A stretch of DNA of 62,200 bases, taken from the NCBI GenBank assembly GCA_023428025.1, contig JAEYZN010000046.1, forward strand, positions 1 through 62,200, in the 5' to 3' direction. Position numbers and translations under genes: made by a program. The notes below the pieces were generated by a model. That model did no database searches. It saw only the letters and a list, made by a program, of their open reading frames with translations, and was not told the DNA's origin. The DNA comes from Bacillota bacterium. Its GTDB lineage: Bacteria; Bacillota; Clostridia; Christensenellales; SZUA-584. Shown piece by piece: positions 7,989 to 15,765 of this stretch (positions are counted from its first letter, which is position 1; each line of letters starts with the position of its first letter).

Positions 7989-9109
7989 ATGGTCGGCAAG
8001 AAAATCGTTGAAATGAAAGACGTCAACAAGTTCTATGGGGAAAACCACGTCGTGAAAGGGCTGGACCTTAGCGTGTATGAGGGCGAGTTTTTAACGCTGC
8101 TGGGGCCGTCGGGCTGCGGAAAATCCACAACGCTGCGCATGATCGCCGGCTTTGAGGAACCGACAGACGGCGAGATTCTCGTTGAAGGGGAATCCGTGCA
8201 GAACCGGGAGCCGTATGAACGCAACGTGAACACCGTGTTCCAGTCGTACGCGCTGTTCCCGCACATGACCGTAGCGGCCAACATCGGTTTTGGCCTCAAG
8301 ATGAAGGGTGTGAATAAGTCCGAGATCAAAAAGCGCGTGCAGGAGATGCTGGCACTGGTGCAACTGGACGGGTTTGAAAAGCGCATGCCGGCGCAGCTCT
8401 CCGGCGGACAGCGCCAACGCGTGGCCATCGCGCGCGCGCTGGTGGGCAACCCGCGCGTGCTGCTGCTGGATGAGCCTCTGGGCGCGCTGGACATGAAGCT
8501 GCGAAAGCAGATGCAGGTGGAACTCAAGCGGCTGCAAAAAAAGCTGGGCATCACGTTCATCTATGTCACGCACGATCAGGAAGAGGCCATGACGATGAGC
8601 GACCGCATCGCGGTGATGAACGCCGGGGTGATGGAGCAGATCGGGCGTCCTGAAGAGATATACGAGCACCCGGTCTGCCGTTTCGTGGCGGACTTCATTG
8701 GGGAATCCAACATATTCGAAGCGTATATCGCGGACGTTCAGGGGGAGACGCTGGGTCTCACGATGGAATGCGGCCAGGCGGCTGGAAAGGGCGGCGGGTT
8801 CTACGGCGGCGAGATGGTCTACGTCTCCGTACGGCCCGAGAAGGTGCAGCTGTCGGCCAGCGCGATAGAGGGCTTTTCGATCTGCGGCGTGGTGAAGGAA
8901 TACACCTACACCGGCCAGATATTGAAGGCAATGGTGGAGCTGCAGAACGGGCAGGAGTTCACCGTTAACCGGCTGGCAGGGCAATACCTGCCTCCGTGGG
9001 CGCCGCCGTGTTTGTGCATTGGAGCCTGGAAGACGCCGTGGTGATGCACGCGAAGGAAACGGAGATCATCCGGGACATGGAAAATGTGAATTTAGGTGAA
9101 TCGGCATGA
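7989..9109 (+). CDS. potA: Spermidine/putrescine ABC transporter ATPase, frameshifted near 3' end
   Basis: Walker A GPSGCGKST, Q-loop VFQSYALFPHMT, signature LSGGQRQR and Walker B LLLDEPLGALD are intact, followed by a TOBE domain. As read, the frame ends at 9044 with an aberrant Pro/Trp/Cys-rich tail. Shifting frame between about 8969 and 9000 restores a normal TOBE end (VGAAVFVHWSLEDAVV) and runs to a TGA at 9107-9109 that overlaps the potB AUG as ATGA. The sequence therefore appears to lack one base. The ATPase core is unaffected; the tail lesion may be a sequencing error or a real mutation. Confidence 0.9.
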
Positions 9110-9984
9110 AAGCGAAACGGTTGACAAGGCACAGGCTGAAAAGCCATACCATACCCATGCTGTCCATGGTCTCGCCGGTCACGCTGTGGCTGCTGTTTCT
9201 GGTGGCGGTACCGTTGGCTTATATTCTGCTGATCAGCTTTTGCAGCACCAACGAGCAGCACCAGATCGTTTTCAAGCTGACGCTGGACAACTACGCGAAG
9301 CTCTTTGACCCGCTATACCTCGGGATATATGGAAATTCGCTGCTGATCGCGGCGGGGACGACAATCATCTGCGTGCTGCTGGGCTACCCGTTCGCTTATA
9401 CCATGGCGAACGCGAGCACCACCAGAAAGACGGTCATGATGATGCTGTTGATGCTGCCGTTCTGGACGAACTCACTCATCCGCATCTATGGCTGGCGTAC
9501 CATCCTCGGGACCAGCGGTGTGCTCAACAGCATTCTGATGGGCACCGGCCTGATCACGGAGCCGATTGAGATACTGTACACGCCGTTCGCGGTGCTGCTG
9601 GGCATGGTTTACACGCTGTTTCCGTTTATGGTGCTGCCCATCCACACGTCCATCGACAAGCTGGACCGCACGCTGCTGGAGGCCGCGAACGACCTGGGGG
9701 CAAAACGGTCCCGCGCGTTCCTGCACGTGACGCTGCCGCTCACCTCCCCCGGCATTTTCGCCGGTTCCATCATGGTGTTCATCCCGACGCTCGGCTTCTT
9801 CTTCGTGGCGGATCTGATGGGCGGCGGAAAGCAGCAGCTGATCGGCAACCTGATCGAGCGCCAGTTCAAGGAGGCGTTCAACTGGCCCCTGGGCGCGGCG
9901 CTGTCCATCATCCTGATCATCCTGACCATCGTGATGGTGCGCATCTACACCCGCACGAGCGGCGATATGGAAAATCTCGTATAG
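9106..9984 (+). CDS. potB: Spermidine/putrescine ABC transporter permease PotB
   Basis: A 292-residue protein with six predicted membrane segments and the cytoplasmic EAA loop (EAANDLGAKRSRAF...LP) that docks the ATPase. With PotC it forms the channel for polyamine import. The start overlaps the restored potA stop (ATGA), and potC follows 15 bp later. Confidence 0.92.
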   Translation: MKAKRLTRHRLKSHTIPMLSMVSPVTLWLLFLVAVPLAYILLISFCSTNEQHQIVFKLTLDNYAKLFDPLYLGIYGNSLLIAAGTTIICVLLGYPFAYTMANASTTRKTVMMMLLMLPFWTNSLIRIYGWRTILGTSGVLNSILMGTGLITEPIEILYTPFAVLLGMVYTLFPFMVLPIHTSIDKLDRTLLEAANDLGAKRSRAFLHVTLPLTSPGIFAGSIMVFIPTLGFFFVADLMGGGKQQLIGNLIERQFKEAFNWPLGAALSIILIILTIVMVRIYTRTSGDMENLV

Positions 9985-9999
9985 GAGGGAGGAGAACAA

Positions 10000-10803
10000 A
10001 TGCGCGCACGAAAAAAGCTGGCGATCAAAACCACTTCACTGGTGTACACATGCCTGATCTACCTGTTTTTGTACCTGCCGATACTGGTGATCGTGGTGTT
10101 CTCCTTCAATACGTCGGAGCGCAATATCGTGTTCGAAGGCTTCACGCTGGACTGGTATGCCGGGCTGTTCAAGAACTCGGCGCTGCTGACCGCGTTCGGC
10201 AACACCATGATCGTGGCGCTGGCGAGCACGCTGCTCTCCTGCATCATCGGCACGTTTGCGGCCATCGGCATGTACCGGTACCGCTTCAAGGGCAGGCGCA
10301 TGGTGGATGTGCTGCTGTATGTACCCGTGGTCATCCCGGAGATCGTTCTGGGCATCGCGCTGCTCAGCATATTCTCGCTGGCGCAGGTGCCGCTGGGGCT
10401 GGTCAGCCTCATCATCGCGCACACCACGTTCTGCATCCCGTTTGTGGTGTTCACGCTGCGGGCGCGGCTGGCGGGGTACGACCAGTCGGTGGAGGAAGCG
10501 GCGATGGACCTGGGCGCGAGCCGGTGGAAGGTGTTCCGGTACATCACGCTGCCCATATTGCTGCCCGGCGTGGTGAGCGGCGGCATGCTGGCCTTTACGC
10601 TGTCCATCGACGACGTGATCATCAGCTATTTCACCAACGGGCCGGGAAGCACCACCTATCCCTTAAAGGTTTGGGAGATGGTCAAGTCCGGCGTATCGCC
10701 GGATGTGAACGCGCTGTCCACGCTGATATTGCTGGGTACGCTGATCCTGGTGGTGGTCACGCAAAGCCGCGGACTGAAATCGGCCCGCAGAAAACGTATC
10801 TGA
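10000..10803 (+). CDS. potC: Spermidine/putrescine ABC transporter permease PotC
   Basis: A 267-residue protein with six membrane segments. The EAA loop reads EEAAMDLGASRWKVF...LP. It is preceded by a GGAGGGAGGAG ribosome site. PotC partners PotB in the membrane, and gene order A-B-C-D is the usual one for this system. Confidence 0.92.
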   Translation: MRARKKLAIKTTSLVYTCLIYLFLYLPILVIVVFSFNTSERNIVFEGFTLDWYAGLFKNSALLTAFGNTMIVALASTLLSCIIGTFAAIGMYRYRFKGRRMVDVLLYVPVVIPEIVLGIALLSIFSLAQVPLGLVSLIIAHTTFCIPFVVFTLRARLAGYDQSVEEAAMDLGASRWKVFRYITLPILLPGVVSGGMLAFTLSIDDVIISYFTNGPGSTTYPLKVWEMVKSGVSPDVNALSTLILLGTLILVVVTQSRGLKSARRKRI

Positions 10804-10847
10804 TAGCTATTCAAATATAAAAGGTGAGAATCTAAGGAGGTATGATA

Positions 10848-11915
10848 ATGAAAAAGCGGTTAAGTATCGTCCTGGCGGCCATCCTGGCGACAGCCCTGTT
10901 CGCGGGATGCGGCGCGCCCGCATCGAGCGGTTCCGCGTCGGGCGCCGGTTCCGGCGGAGAGCTCAACGTGTTTATCTGGACGGAATACATGCCGGATTCC
11001 GTGTTCGAAAAGTTCACGGAGGAGACGGGCATCAAGGTGAACGTGAGCACATATTCCTCCAACGAGGATATGCTCGCCAAGGTGAAGGCGAGCAACAAAG
11101 GCCTCTACGACATCGTCGTGCCCAGCGACTACATGGTGAAGATGATGACCGCCGAAGGGTTGCTCGCGGAGCTCAACAAGGACAACATCCCCAACCTCAA
11201 AAACATCGGCGCACAGTATCTGGACCAGAGCTTTGACCCGGGCAACAAATACTCGGTGCCGTATATGGGCGGCGTGGCCACGCTGTGCGTGAACACCAGC
11301 AAGGTGACGGACGAGATCACGTCCTACAACCAGATATTCGACCCGGCGTATGCGAACACCATCGTGGCGCTGGACGACTTCCGCGCGGTGATCGGCCTGG
11401 TCGCCAAGTCCATGGGCTATTCCATGAACGAGACAGACCCCGCTGTGCTGAAGGAGGTCGGCACCAAACTGATGGAGCTGAAACCCAACGTCAAGGCGCT
11501 GGATTCCGACTCGCCCAAGTCGCTGATGATCAGCGGCGAGACCAACATCGGCTTCATGTGGAACGCGGAGATCGCCCTGTCCATCGCGGAAAACCCGGAC
11601 ATCAAGATCGTCTTCCCGGAGGAGGGCAGCTACCTGTTCCTCGACAACCTCTGCGTGACGGACGGCGCGAAGAACAAGGACAACGCGGAGAAATTCCTGG
11701 ACTTTGTGCTGCGTCCGGACATCTCCCAGCTCGTTTCCGAGGAGTTCCCGTATCTGAACCCCAACACGGAAGCGGTGAAGCTGCTGGGCGACGACTATAT
11801 CAACAACCCGGCCTCCAACATCCCTGAGGATGTGTTCGCGAACGGCGAATACATTCAGGATGTGGGCTCGGCGATCGATACCTACAACACGGTCTGGACA
11901 GAATTCACTCAGTGA
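10848..11915 (+). CDS. potD: Polyamine-type substrate-binding lipoprotein PotD
   Basis: A 355-residue protein. AUG 10848 is preferred over 10842 because AAGGAGG ends only 1 nt before the latter. The signal peptide ends in the lipobox LFAGC (Cys21), followed by a Ser/Gly linker. The mature domain opens with NVFIWTEYMPDSV, as in PotD/PotF-like proteins, and contains PSDYMVKMM, SVPYMGG and FLDFVLRPD motifs of the family. It delivers a polyamine, probably spermidine or putrescine, to PotBC; the exact ligand is not readable. Confidence 0.9.
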   Translation: MKKRLSIVLAAILATALFAGCGAPASSGSASGAGSGGELNVFIWTEYMPDSVFEKFTEETGIKVNVSTYSSNEDMLAKVKASNKGLYDIVVPSDYMVKMMTAEGLLAELNKDNIPNLKNIGAQYLDQSFDPGNKYSVPYMGGVATLCVNTSKVTDEITSYNQIFDPAYANTIVALDDFRAVIGLVAKSMGYSMNETDPAVLKEVGTKLMELKPNVKALDSDSPKSLMISGETNIGFMWNAEIALSIAENPDIKIVFPEEGSYLFLDNLCVTDGAKNKDNAEKFLDFVLRPDISQLVSEEFPYLNPNTEAVKLLGDDYINNPASNIPEDVFANGEYIQDVGSAIDTYNTVWTEFTQ

Positions 11916-11960
11916 TTCTAAAGGCTGACGGATGTAAATGGGCAACAGCAACAGAAAAAA

Positions 11961-11998
11961 CCGCGGCGGACGCGCAGAAATGATCATGCCCGCCGCGG
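11961..11998. terminator. Strong GC-rich inverted repeat after potD
   Basis: CCGCGGCGG (11961-11969) and CCGCCGCGG (11990-11998) form a 9-bp stem. On the plus strand no T-run follows, and the A-run lies on the 5' side, so it would act best as a terminator on the minus strand; it may still pause or protect potABCD mRNA. Apart from this and the hairpin at 12204-12226, I see no gene in 11916-12249. Confidence 0.4.
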
Positions 11999-12203
11999 TA
12001 TCCATTTATGTAAAACGACAGGTCACAACGCACGGGGTTGTTCAGCCAGCCGTGATGCTGACCATATGGCGCATAAGGCGCGGCGTGCGGGAGGAGATAT
12101 CCTAATCAAGAATCAGCAGACATTTGGATCGGCAGTATCATCCCTGCTTGTGATGGGGATACATGCTGGTCCGTATCGGCGGAAACTGAAAAAACGACTG
12201 ACT

Positions 12204-12226
12204 CCATGCGGCCACCAGCCGCATGG
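12204..12226 (+). promoter_or_regulatory. Hairpin next to the patA ribosome site
   Basis: CCATGCGG and CCGCATGG form a perfect 8-bp stem ending 5 nt before the AAAGGAG ribosome site of patA. It could modulate patA translation or process the mRNA; no T-run follows, so termination is unlikely. Confidence 0.35.
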
Positions 12227-12249
12227 CTTGTGAAAGGAGATTTTTGAAA

Positions 12250-13602
12250 ATGGATATTTCGAATGCGCGCAAGGACTTAAAAAGAGTGCTGGGTTATATC
12301 GAGGGAGACGCGCTGACCGATTCCGACAGGAACCGGATCGTGCAGGACGCGATCGGGAACTATAACACCCATGTGAACCCCGGCTGGCTGAAATACCGTA
12401 AATCGGTATCGACCAACGCGGCTTTTGTGGAATGGAGCGACAAGGACTCGTACTTCTACGACGTGTTCGGCGAGGAGTTCATCGACTGCCTGGGCGGCTT
12501 CGGCATCTACATGTGCGGGCATCGGAACGACGACATACTGAAATACGTGCACAAGCAGCTGGATCGGCAGGCGCTGCACAGCCAGGAGCTGCTGGACCCG
12601 CTGCGCGGTTACCTCGCCAGGGTGATGTCCGACATCACGGTGGGAGACCTGCAGTACTGCTTCTTTACCAACGGCGGCGCGGAGGCCAACGAGATGGCGA
12701 TCAAGCTGGCGCGCATCGCCACCGGCGGCAGCTGGTATATCTCCGCGGTGAACGGCTTCCACGGCAAATCGATGGGCGCCATCTCCATGGGCGGCAAGAG
12801 CACGTACCGCGTGCCTTATCTGCCCATGATCCAGCAGGTGCAGCACGTGGAATACGGCGTGGCGGAGGACGTGAAAAAGGCCATCCGGAACCTCATCGCG
12901 GTGGGCGAGAAGGTGGCGGCGGTTATCCTCGAGCCCATACAGGGCGAAGCGGGCATCATCGTTCCCCCGGCGGGATATCTCAGGGAGGTCCGCCGCATCT
13001 GCGACGAGTTCGGCGTATGCCTGATACTGGATGAGATACAGACGGGCATGGGGCGTACGGGGACGATGTTCCGCTGCGAGGCGGAGGACGTCGTGCCGGA
13101 TATCATGACGTACGGCAAAGCGTTCGGCGGCGGTATCATGCCCATCACCGGCCTCATCGCGCGCCCGCATCTTTGGGTGAAGCCGCTGGAGGAAAACCCG
13201 TGGCTGCTGGGCTCGCCCACGTTCGGCGGCAACCCGGTCTGCTGCGCGGCGGCGCTGGCGACCATCAACTATATGCTGGAGAACGACATACCGGGGCAGG
13301 CGGCCAAGAAGGGCGAGTATCTGATAGGCGGGCTGAAAGCGCTGCAGGCCGAATACCCTGGGATCATTGAAGATGTGCGCGGCACCGGCCTGATGATCGG
13401 CGTGGAGTTCCCTGCGAGCCATGTGGGTTACAGCGTGGCCACGGGCATGTTCGCGCGGCGCGTGATGACGGCGGGCACGCTCAACAACGCCAAGACCATA
13501 CGGTTCGAACCCGCGGCGACCATCTCATATGAGGATCTGGACAGGGTGCTGGAGCGGCTGGAGGGCGCCGTGAAGGACACGAAGGCACAGCTGAGCCTGT
13601 AA
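12250..13602 (+). CDS. patA: Putrescine aminotransferase, class III PLP enzyme
   Basis: A 450-residue protein; AUG 12250 follows AAAGGAG. It aligns closely by eye with E. coli PatA (YgjG): the N-terminal HVNPGWLKYRKSV, EFIDCLGGFGI, LHSQELLDPLR, NGFHGKSMGA, ILEPIQGEAG, LDEIQTGMGRTG and FGGNP blocks all recur. The PLP lysine lies in MTYGKAFGGG (about nt 13110). It transfers the amino group of putrescine to 2-oxoglutarate, yielding 4-aminobutanal/1-pyrroline and glutamate. This gives the imported polyamine a catabolic route and ties it to 2-oxoglutarate, the P-II effector. Confidence 0.9.
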   Translation: MDISNARKDLKRVLGYIEGDALTDSDRNRIVQDAIGNYNTHVNPGWLKYRKSVSTNAAFVEWSDKDSYFYDVFGEEFIDCLGGFGIYMCGHRNDDILKYVHKQLDRQALHSQELLDPLRGYLARVMSDITVGDLQYCFFTNGGAEANEMAIKLARIATGGSWYISAVNGFHGKSMGAISMGGKSTYRVPYLPMIQQVQHVEYGVAEDVKKAIRNLIAVGEKVAAVILEPIQGEAGIIVPPAGYLREVRRICDEFGVCLILDEIQTGMGRTGTMFRCEAEDVVPDIMTYGKAFGGGIMPITGLIARPHLWVKPLEENPWLLGSPTFGGNPVCCAAALATINYMLENDIPGQAAKKGEYLIGGLKALQAEYPGIIEDVRGTGLMIGVEFPASHVGYSVATGMFARRVMTAGTLNNAKTIRFEPAATISYEDLDRVLERLEGAVKDTKAQLSL

Positions 13603-13631
13603 CGCGCCTGGCCTACTGGAAGGTATACGAC

Positions 13632-14480
13632 ATGACATACATGAAAAATTCCACCGGCGTGCTGAAAAAGGTGCTGCTGTGCCCGCCCGAGTATTTTGAG
13701 CTTGAGCCCATCAACGTGATCACGGCGGAATGGCTCAAAAAGGGCGGGAAGGCGAACCGGCAGGCCTGCATGAGGGAGCACGAGGAGTTCGCGCAGGCCT
13801 ACCGTGAGAACGGCGTGGAGGTGGTGCTGATGGACCCGCAGCCCGGCCTGACATACCAGGTGTTCGCGCGGGACTTCGGCGCGTGTGTGGCCGACGGGTT
13901 TATCATGGGCCGGTTCCGGGAGCCGTGCCGCGCGGGTGAGACCGGGGCCTATGAGAAGAAGATGAAGCAGCTGGGCATACCGTGCGTCGCCCGGTGCACG
14001 GCGGGCGCGTTCGAAGGCGGAGACTTCTGGTTCCTCGACGATTATACCATCGCGCAGGGCGTGATTGCCCGCACGGACGCGGCGGGGTACGACAACGTGA
14101 TGCGGCAGATGCGCGAGCTGGGCTACAGCATGATGAGCGTGGCGTGCCACCGGCAGAACCTGCATCTGGACATGTGCTTCAATATTGTGGCGGAACGGGT
14201 GGCCGTGGTGTGCAAAGACGCGCTGCCCGACTTTTTTCTCAGCACGCTGGAGAGACGCCGGTTCACCCTGATCGACGTGCCGCAGCCGGGCGTGTTTTTG
14301 CACCACTGCAACATCCAGTGTCTGGGGGATGGCCGGGTGCTGTCCTTCAAGAACAACAGGGATGTGAACGCACAGCTCAAAGCGCTGGGCATCCGCGTGA
14401 CGGAGGTGGAGCTGGTGGAGATACTGAAGGGCGGCGGCGGGCCGCACTGTATGACGTTTCCGCTGCTGCGTGAGGGCTGA
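13632..14480 (+). CDS. Arginine deiminase/DDAH-family guanidino hydrolase
   Basis: A 282-residue protein, the DDAH size class. Catalytic landmarks of the amidinotransferase fold are present: ARDFGACV, FEGGDFWF, HLDMCFN (His) and near the C-terminus GGGGPHCMTFPL (nucleophilic Cys). Such enzymes hydrolyse free arginine, methylarginines, ornithine-pathway guanidines or related compounds. It is too short for classical agmatine deiminase. It follows patA by 29 bp, so a polyamine/arginine nitrogen-scavenging role is likely; the true substrate is not known. Confidence 0.85.
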   Translation: MTYMKNSTGVLKKVLLCPPEYFELEPINVITAEWLKKGGKANRQACMREHEEFAQAYRENGVEVVLMDPQPGLTYQVFARDFGACVADGFIMGRFREPCRAGETGAYEKKMKQLGIPCVARCTAGAFEGGDFWFLDDYTIAQGVIARTDAAGYDNVMRQMRELGYSMMSVACHRQNLHLDMCFNIVAERVAVVCKDALPDFFLSTLERRRFTLIDVPQPGVFLHHCNIQCLGDGRVLSFKNNRDVNAQLKALGIRVTEVELVEILKGGGGPHCMTFPLLREG

Positions 14481-14511
14481 TATATCGCTGCATCATCATA
14501 TTATTGGTAAA

Positions 14512-14548
14512 ATCGCCGCAGTTCGTTAAAAAATTGCGGTGGTTTTTT
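14512..14548 (+). terminator. Terminator after the polyamine operon
   Basis: ATCGCCGCA (14512-14520) and TGCGGTGGT (14535-14543) pair over 9 bp with two G-U pairs and are followed by TTTTTT. It ends the pot-patA-DDAH transcription unit. Confidence 0.75.
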
Positions 14549-14985
14549 GTTCCAGATGTTTCAAATCGGAAAATGTGTGGTAATTGTATATGAAGCAAAA
14601 GTCCGTGATGTCCAGGCTGGCCCAGCCGAAGATGCACACGGCCAACGCTGAATTGGAAAATGCCCTGCGGGTCTGACCCGTTACGATATGACAGCCCGGC
14701 TGCCGGGACAGCCCCCCGGCCTTTTGTACCCAACCAAGCGCCTGACCCTGATTCGCAGGGTTGAATATTTCGGGGAGGATTTGACACCAACATTCGCACC
14801 AGAATTTGCACTCATTGGCCTTCGGGCCATTCATACCCACAATCAAACCAGGGTTTACACCATCTACTGCACGACAGCTGAGTATTTTTACACCACTGAT
14901 GCACCATCCCTGTAAAATGTTTATGTCCGAAAAGGCGAAGGAGAACCACGGCAAAAAGCTGTGGTTTTTCTTTTACCTCGAAATA
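14549..14985. other. Intergenic region without a recognised gene
   Basis: This 437-bp stretch has lower GC than its surroundings. Frames open in it give odd, Trp/Cys-rich translations with no family resemblance. It ends in a strong hairpin (14944-14966), so it may contain an untranslated transcript or a decayed gene. I cannot name either. Confidence 0.4.
14944..14970 (+). terminator. Rho-independent terminator
   Basis: AACCACGGC-AAAAA-GCTGTGGTT (9-bp stem, one G-U) is followed by TTTTTC. It points rightward although no coding gene ends just before it, implying either a short RNA from 14549-14943 or use by the leftward DUF1540 transcript on the other strand. Confidence 0.7.
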
Positions 14986-15312
14986 TTATTTGGGTCGATA
15001 GGTGATGCAGTTGCAGATCACCGAATCGTGCGGGTTGTCGATGTTGACGCGGCCCGCCCTGCAGTGAAAGGATTTGTTATAAGCGCATTCGGACACGGTG
15101 CAGACGATTTTGGGCGCGCCCACATCGGCGCCGAATTCGGTGCTCATCTCGGCGAGGAGGCGGTCTTTCTCGGCCGACACCATGGGGCTGTCCTTGCTGT
15201 AGGTATCGCAATAGGTCTCGCGGTGTGTGCGGCTCACGCGGATGGTGTGCGCGCTGCAATAATTTTCCATATTATACATGCAGTCCAGCGCCTGGCATTT
15301 TAAATCGGACAT
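14986..15312 (-). CDS. Protein with two DUF1540 domains
   Basis: A 108-residue protein. Two Cys-rich units are visible: residues about 5-43 (CQALDCMYNMENYCSA ... CDTY) and 70-105 (CTVSECAYNKSFHCRA ... CNCITY), each with four cysteines in the DUF1540 spacing. The function is unknown; the four-Cys pattern suggests a small metal-binding fold. AAAGGATG precedes the AUG. The gene start lies inside the end of the upstream 59-residue DUF1540 gene, so the two are likely co-translated. Confidence 0.85.
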   Translation of the reverse strand: MSDLKCQALDCMYNMENYCSAHTIRVSRTHRETYCDTYSKDSPMVSAEKDRLLAEMSTEFGADVGAPKIVCTVSECAYNKSFHCRAGRVNIDNPHDSVICNCITYRPK

Positions 15313-15479
15313 AACACGTCATCCTTTCGTTTGAAGCTGGCGCAAAAGCTCTGCTGCGGCGTGCCCACCGCCCCGGCAACCTGTATGCTTTGCAGCCGGC
15401 ATACCTGCCCGCGCTCGTTATATATGCACGAGGTGACAGCGCAGCGGATTGTTTGTGAAGATGGGTTGATGAGAAACAT
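15300..15479 (-). CDS. Small DUF1540-like protein
   Basis: A 59-residue protein. AUG at 15477-15479 has AAAGGAG 4 nt upstream, a strong ribosome site. The sequence has IRCAVTSCIYNERGQVC and later SFCASFK, reproducing the four-Cys DUF1540 pattern (C13, C18, C27, C46) and its usual CASF ending. It overlaps the start of the following two-domain DUF1540 gene by 13 bp. The pair probably arose by duplication. Function unknown. Confidence 0.75.
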   Translation of the reverse strand: MFLINPSSQTIRCAVTSCIYNERGQVCRLQSIQVAGAVGTPQQSFCASFKRKDDVLCPI

Positions 15480-15606
15480 AAGACTCCTTTGCGGCCTGTT
15501 TTAATGCTATTATGCCGCAATAATAAAATAAATATGCCCGGGAAGAATGATGTCCTGATTAGTTTAAAAAAAACTGGGTATTATTATGGCAGAGGGTTTT
15601 AAAGTA

Positions 15607-15637
15607 TTGACAATAAGCCAAAAATGGATAATATAAT
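15607..15637 (+). promoter_or_regulatory. Promoter candidate for rho
   Basis: TTGACA (15607-15612) is followed by overlapping -10 options TAATAT (15629-15634, 16-bp spacer) and TATAAT (15632-15637, 19-bp spacer). It leaves an AT-rich leader of about 120 nt before rho. No other gene is seen in 15480-15765. Confidence 0.45.
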
Positions 15638-15765
15638 AAATGTAGTCTTTAGGGCTGGAACTTCTTTTTAGTACGTCTATTCCCTAAAAATGCTTTAAAT
15701 AATTCACAAACGGGCGTTATTAATGTGTCTGATTTTCATTTTTATATAATCAAAGGAGATTACTC

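Noticed and set aside
8960..9044. Programmed ribosomal frameshift in potA
   Set aside because: No slippery heptamer or downstream pseudoknot is visible, and other Pot ATPases do not use one.
14526..14954. Leftward 142-residue frame after the polyamine operon
   Set aside because: No ribosome site, odd Trp/Cys composition and terminator hairpins at both ends of the frame.
15272..15520. 82-residue leftward frame overlapping the DUF1540 genes
   Set aside because: A competing 59-residue frame in the same place has the correct Cys pattern and ribosome site.
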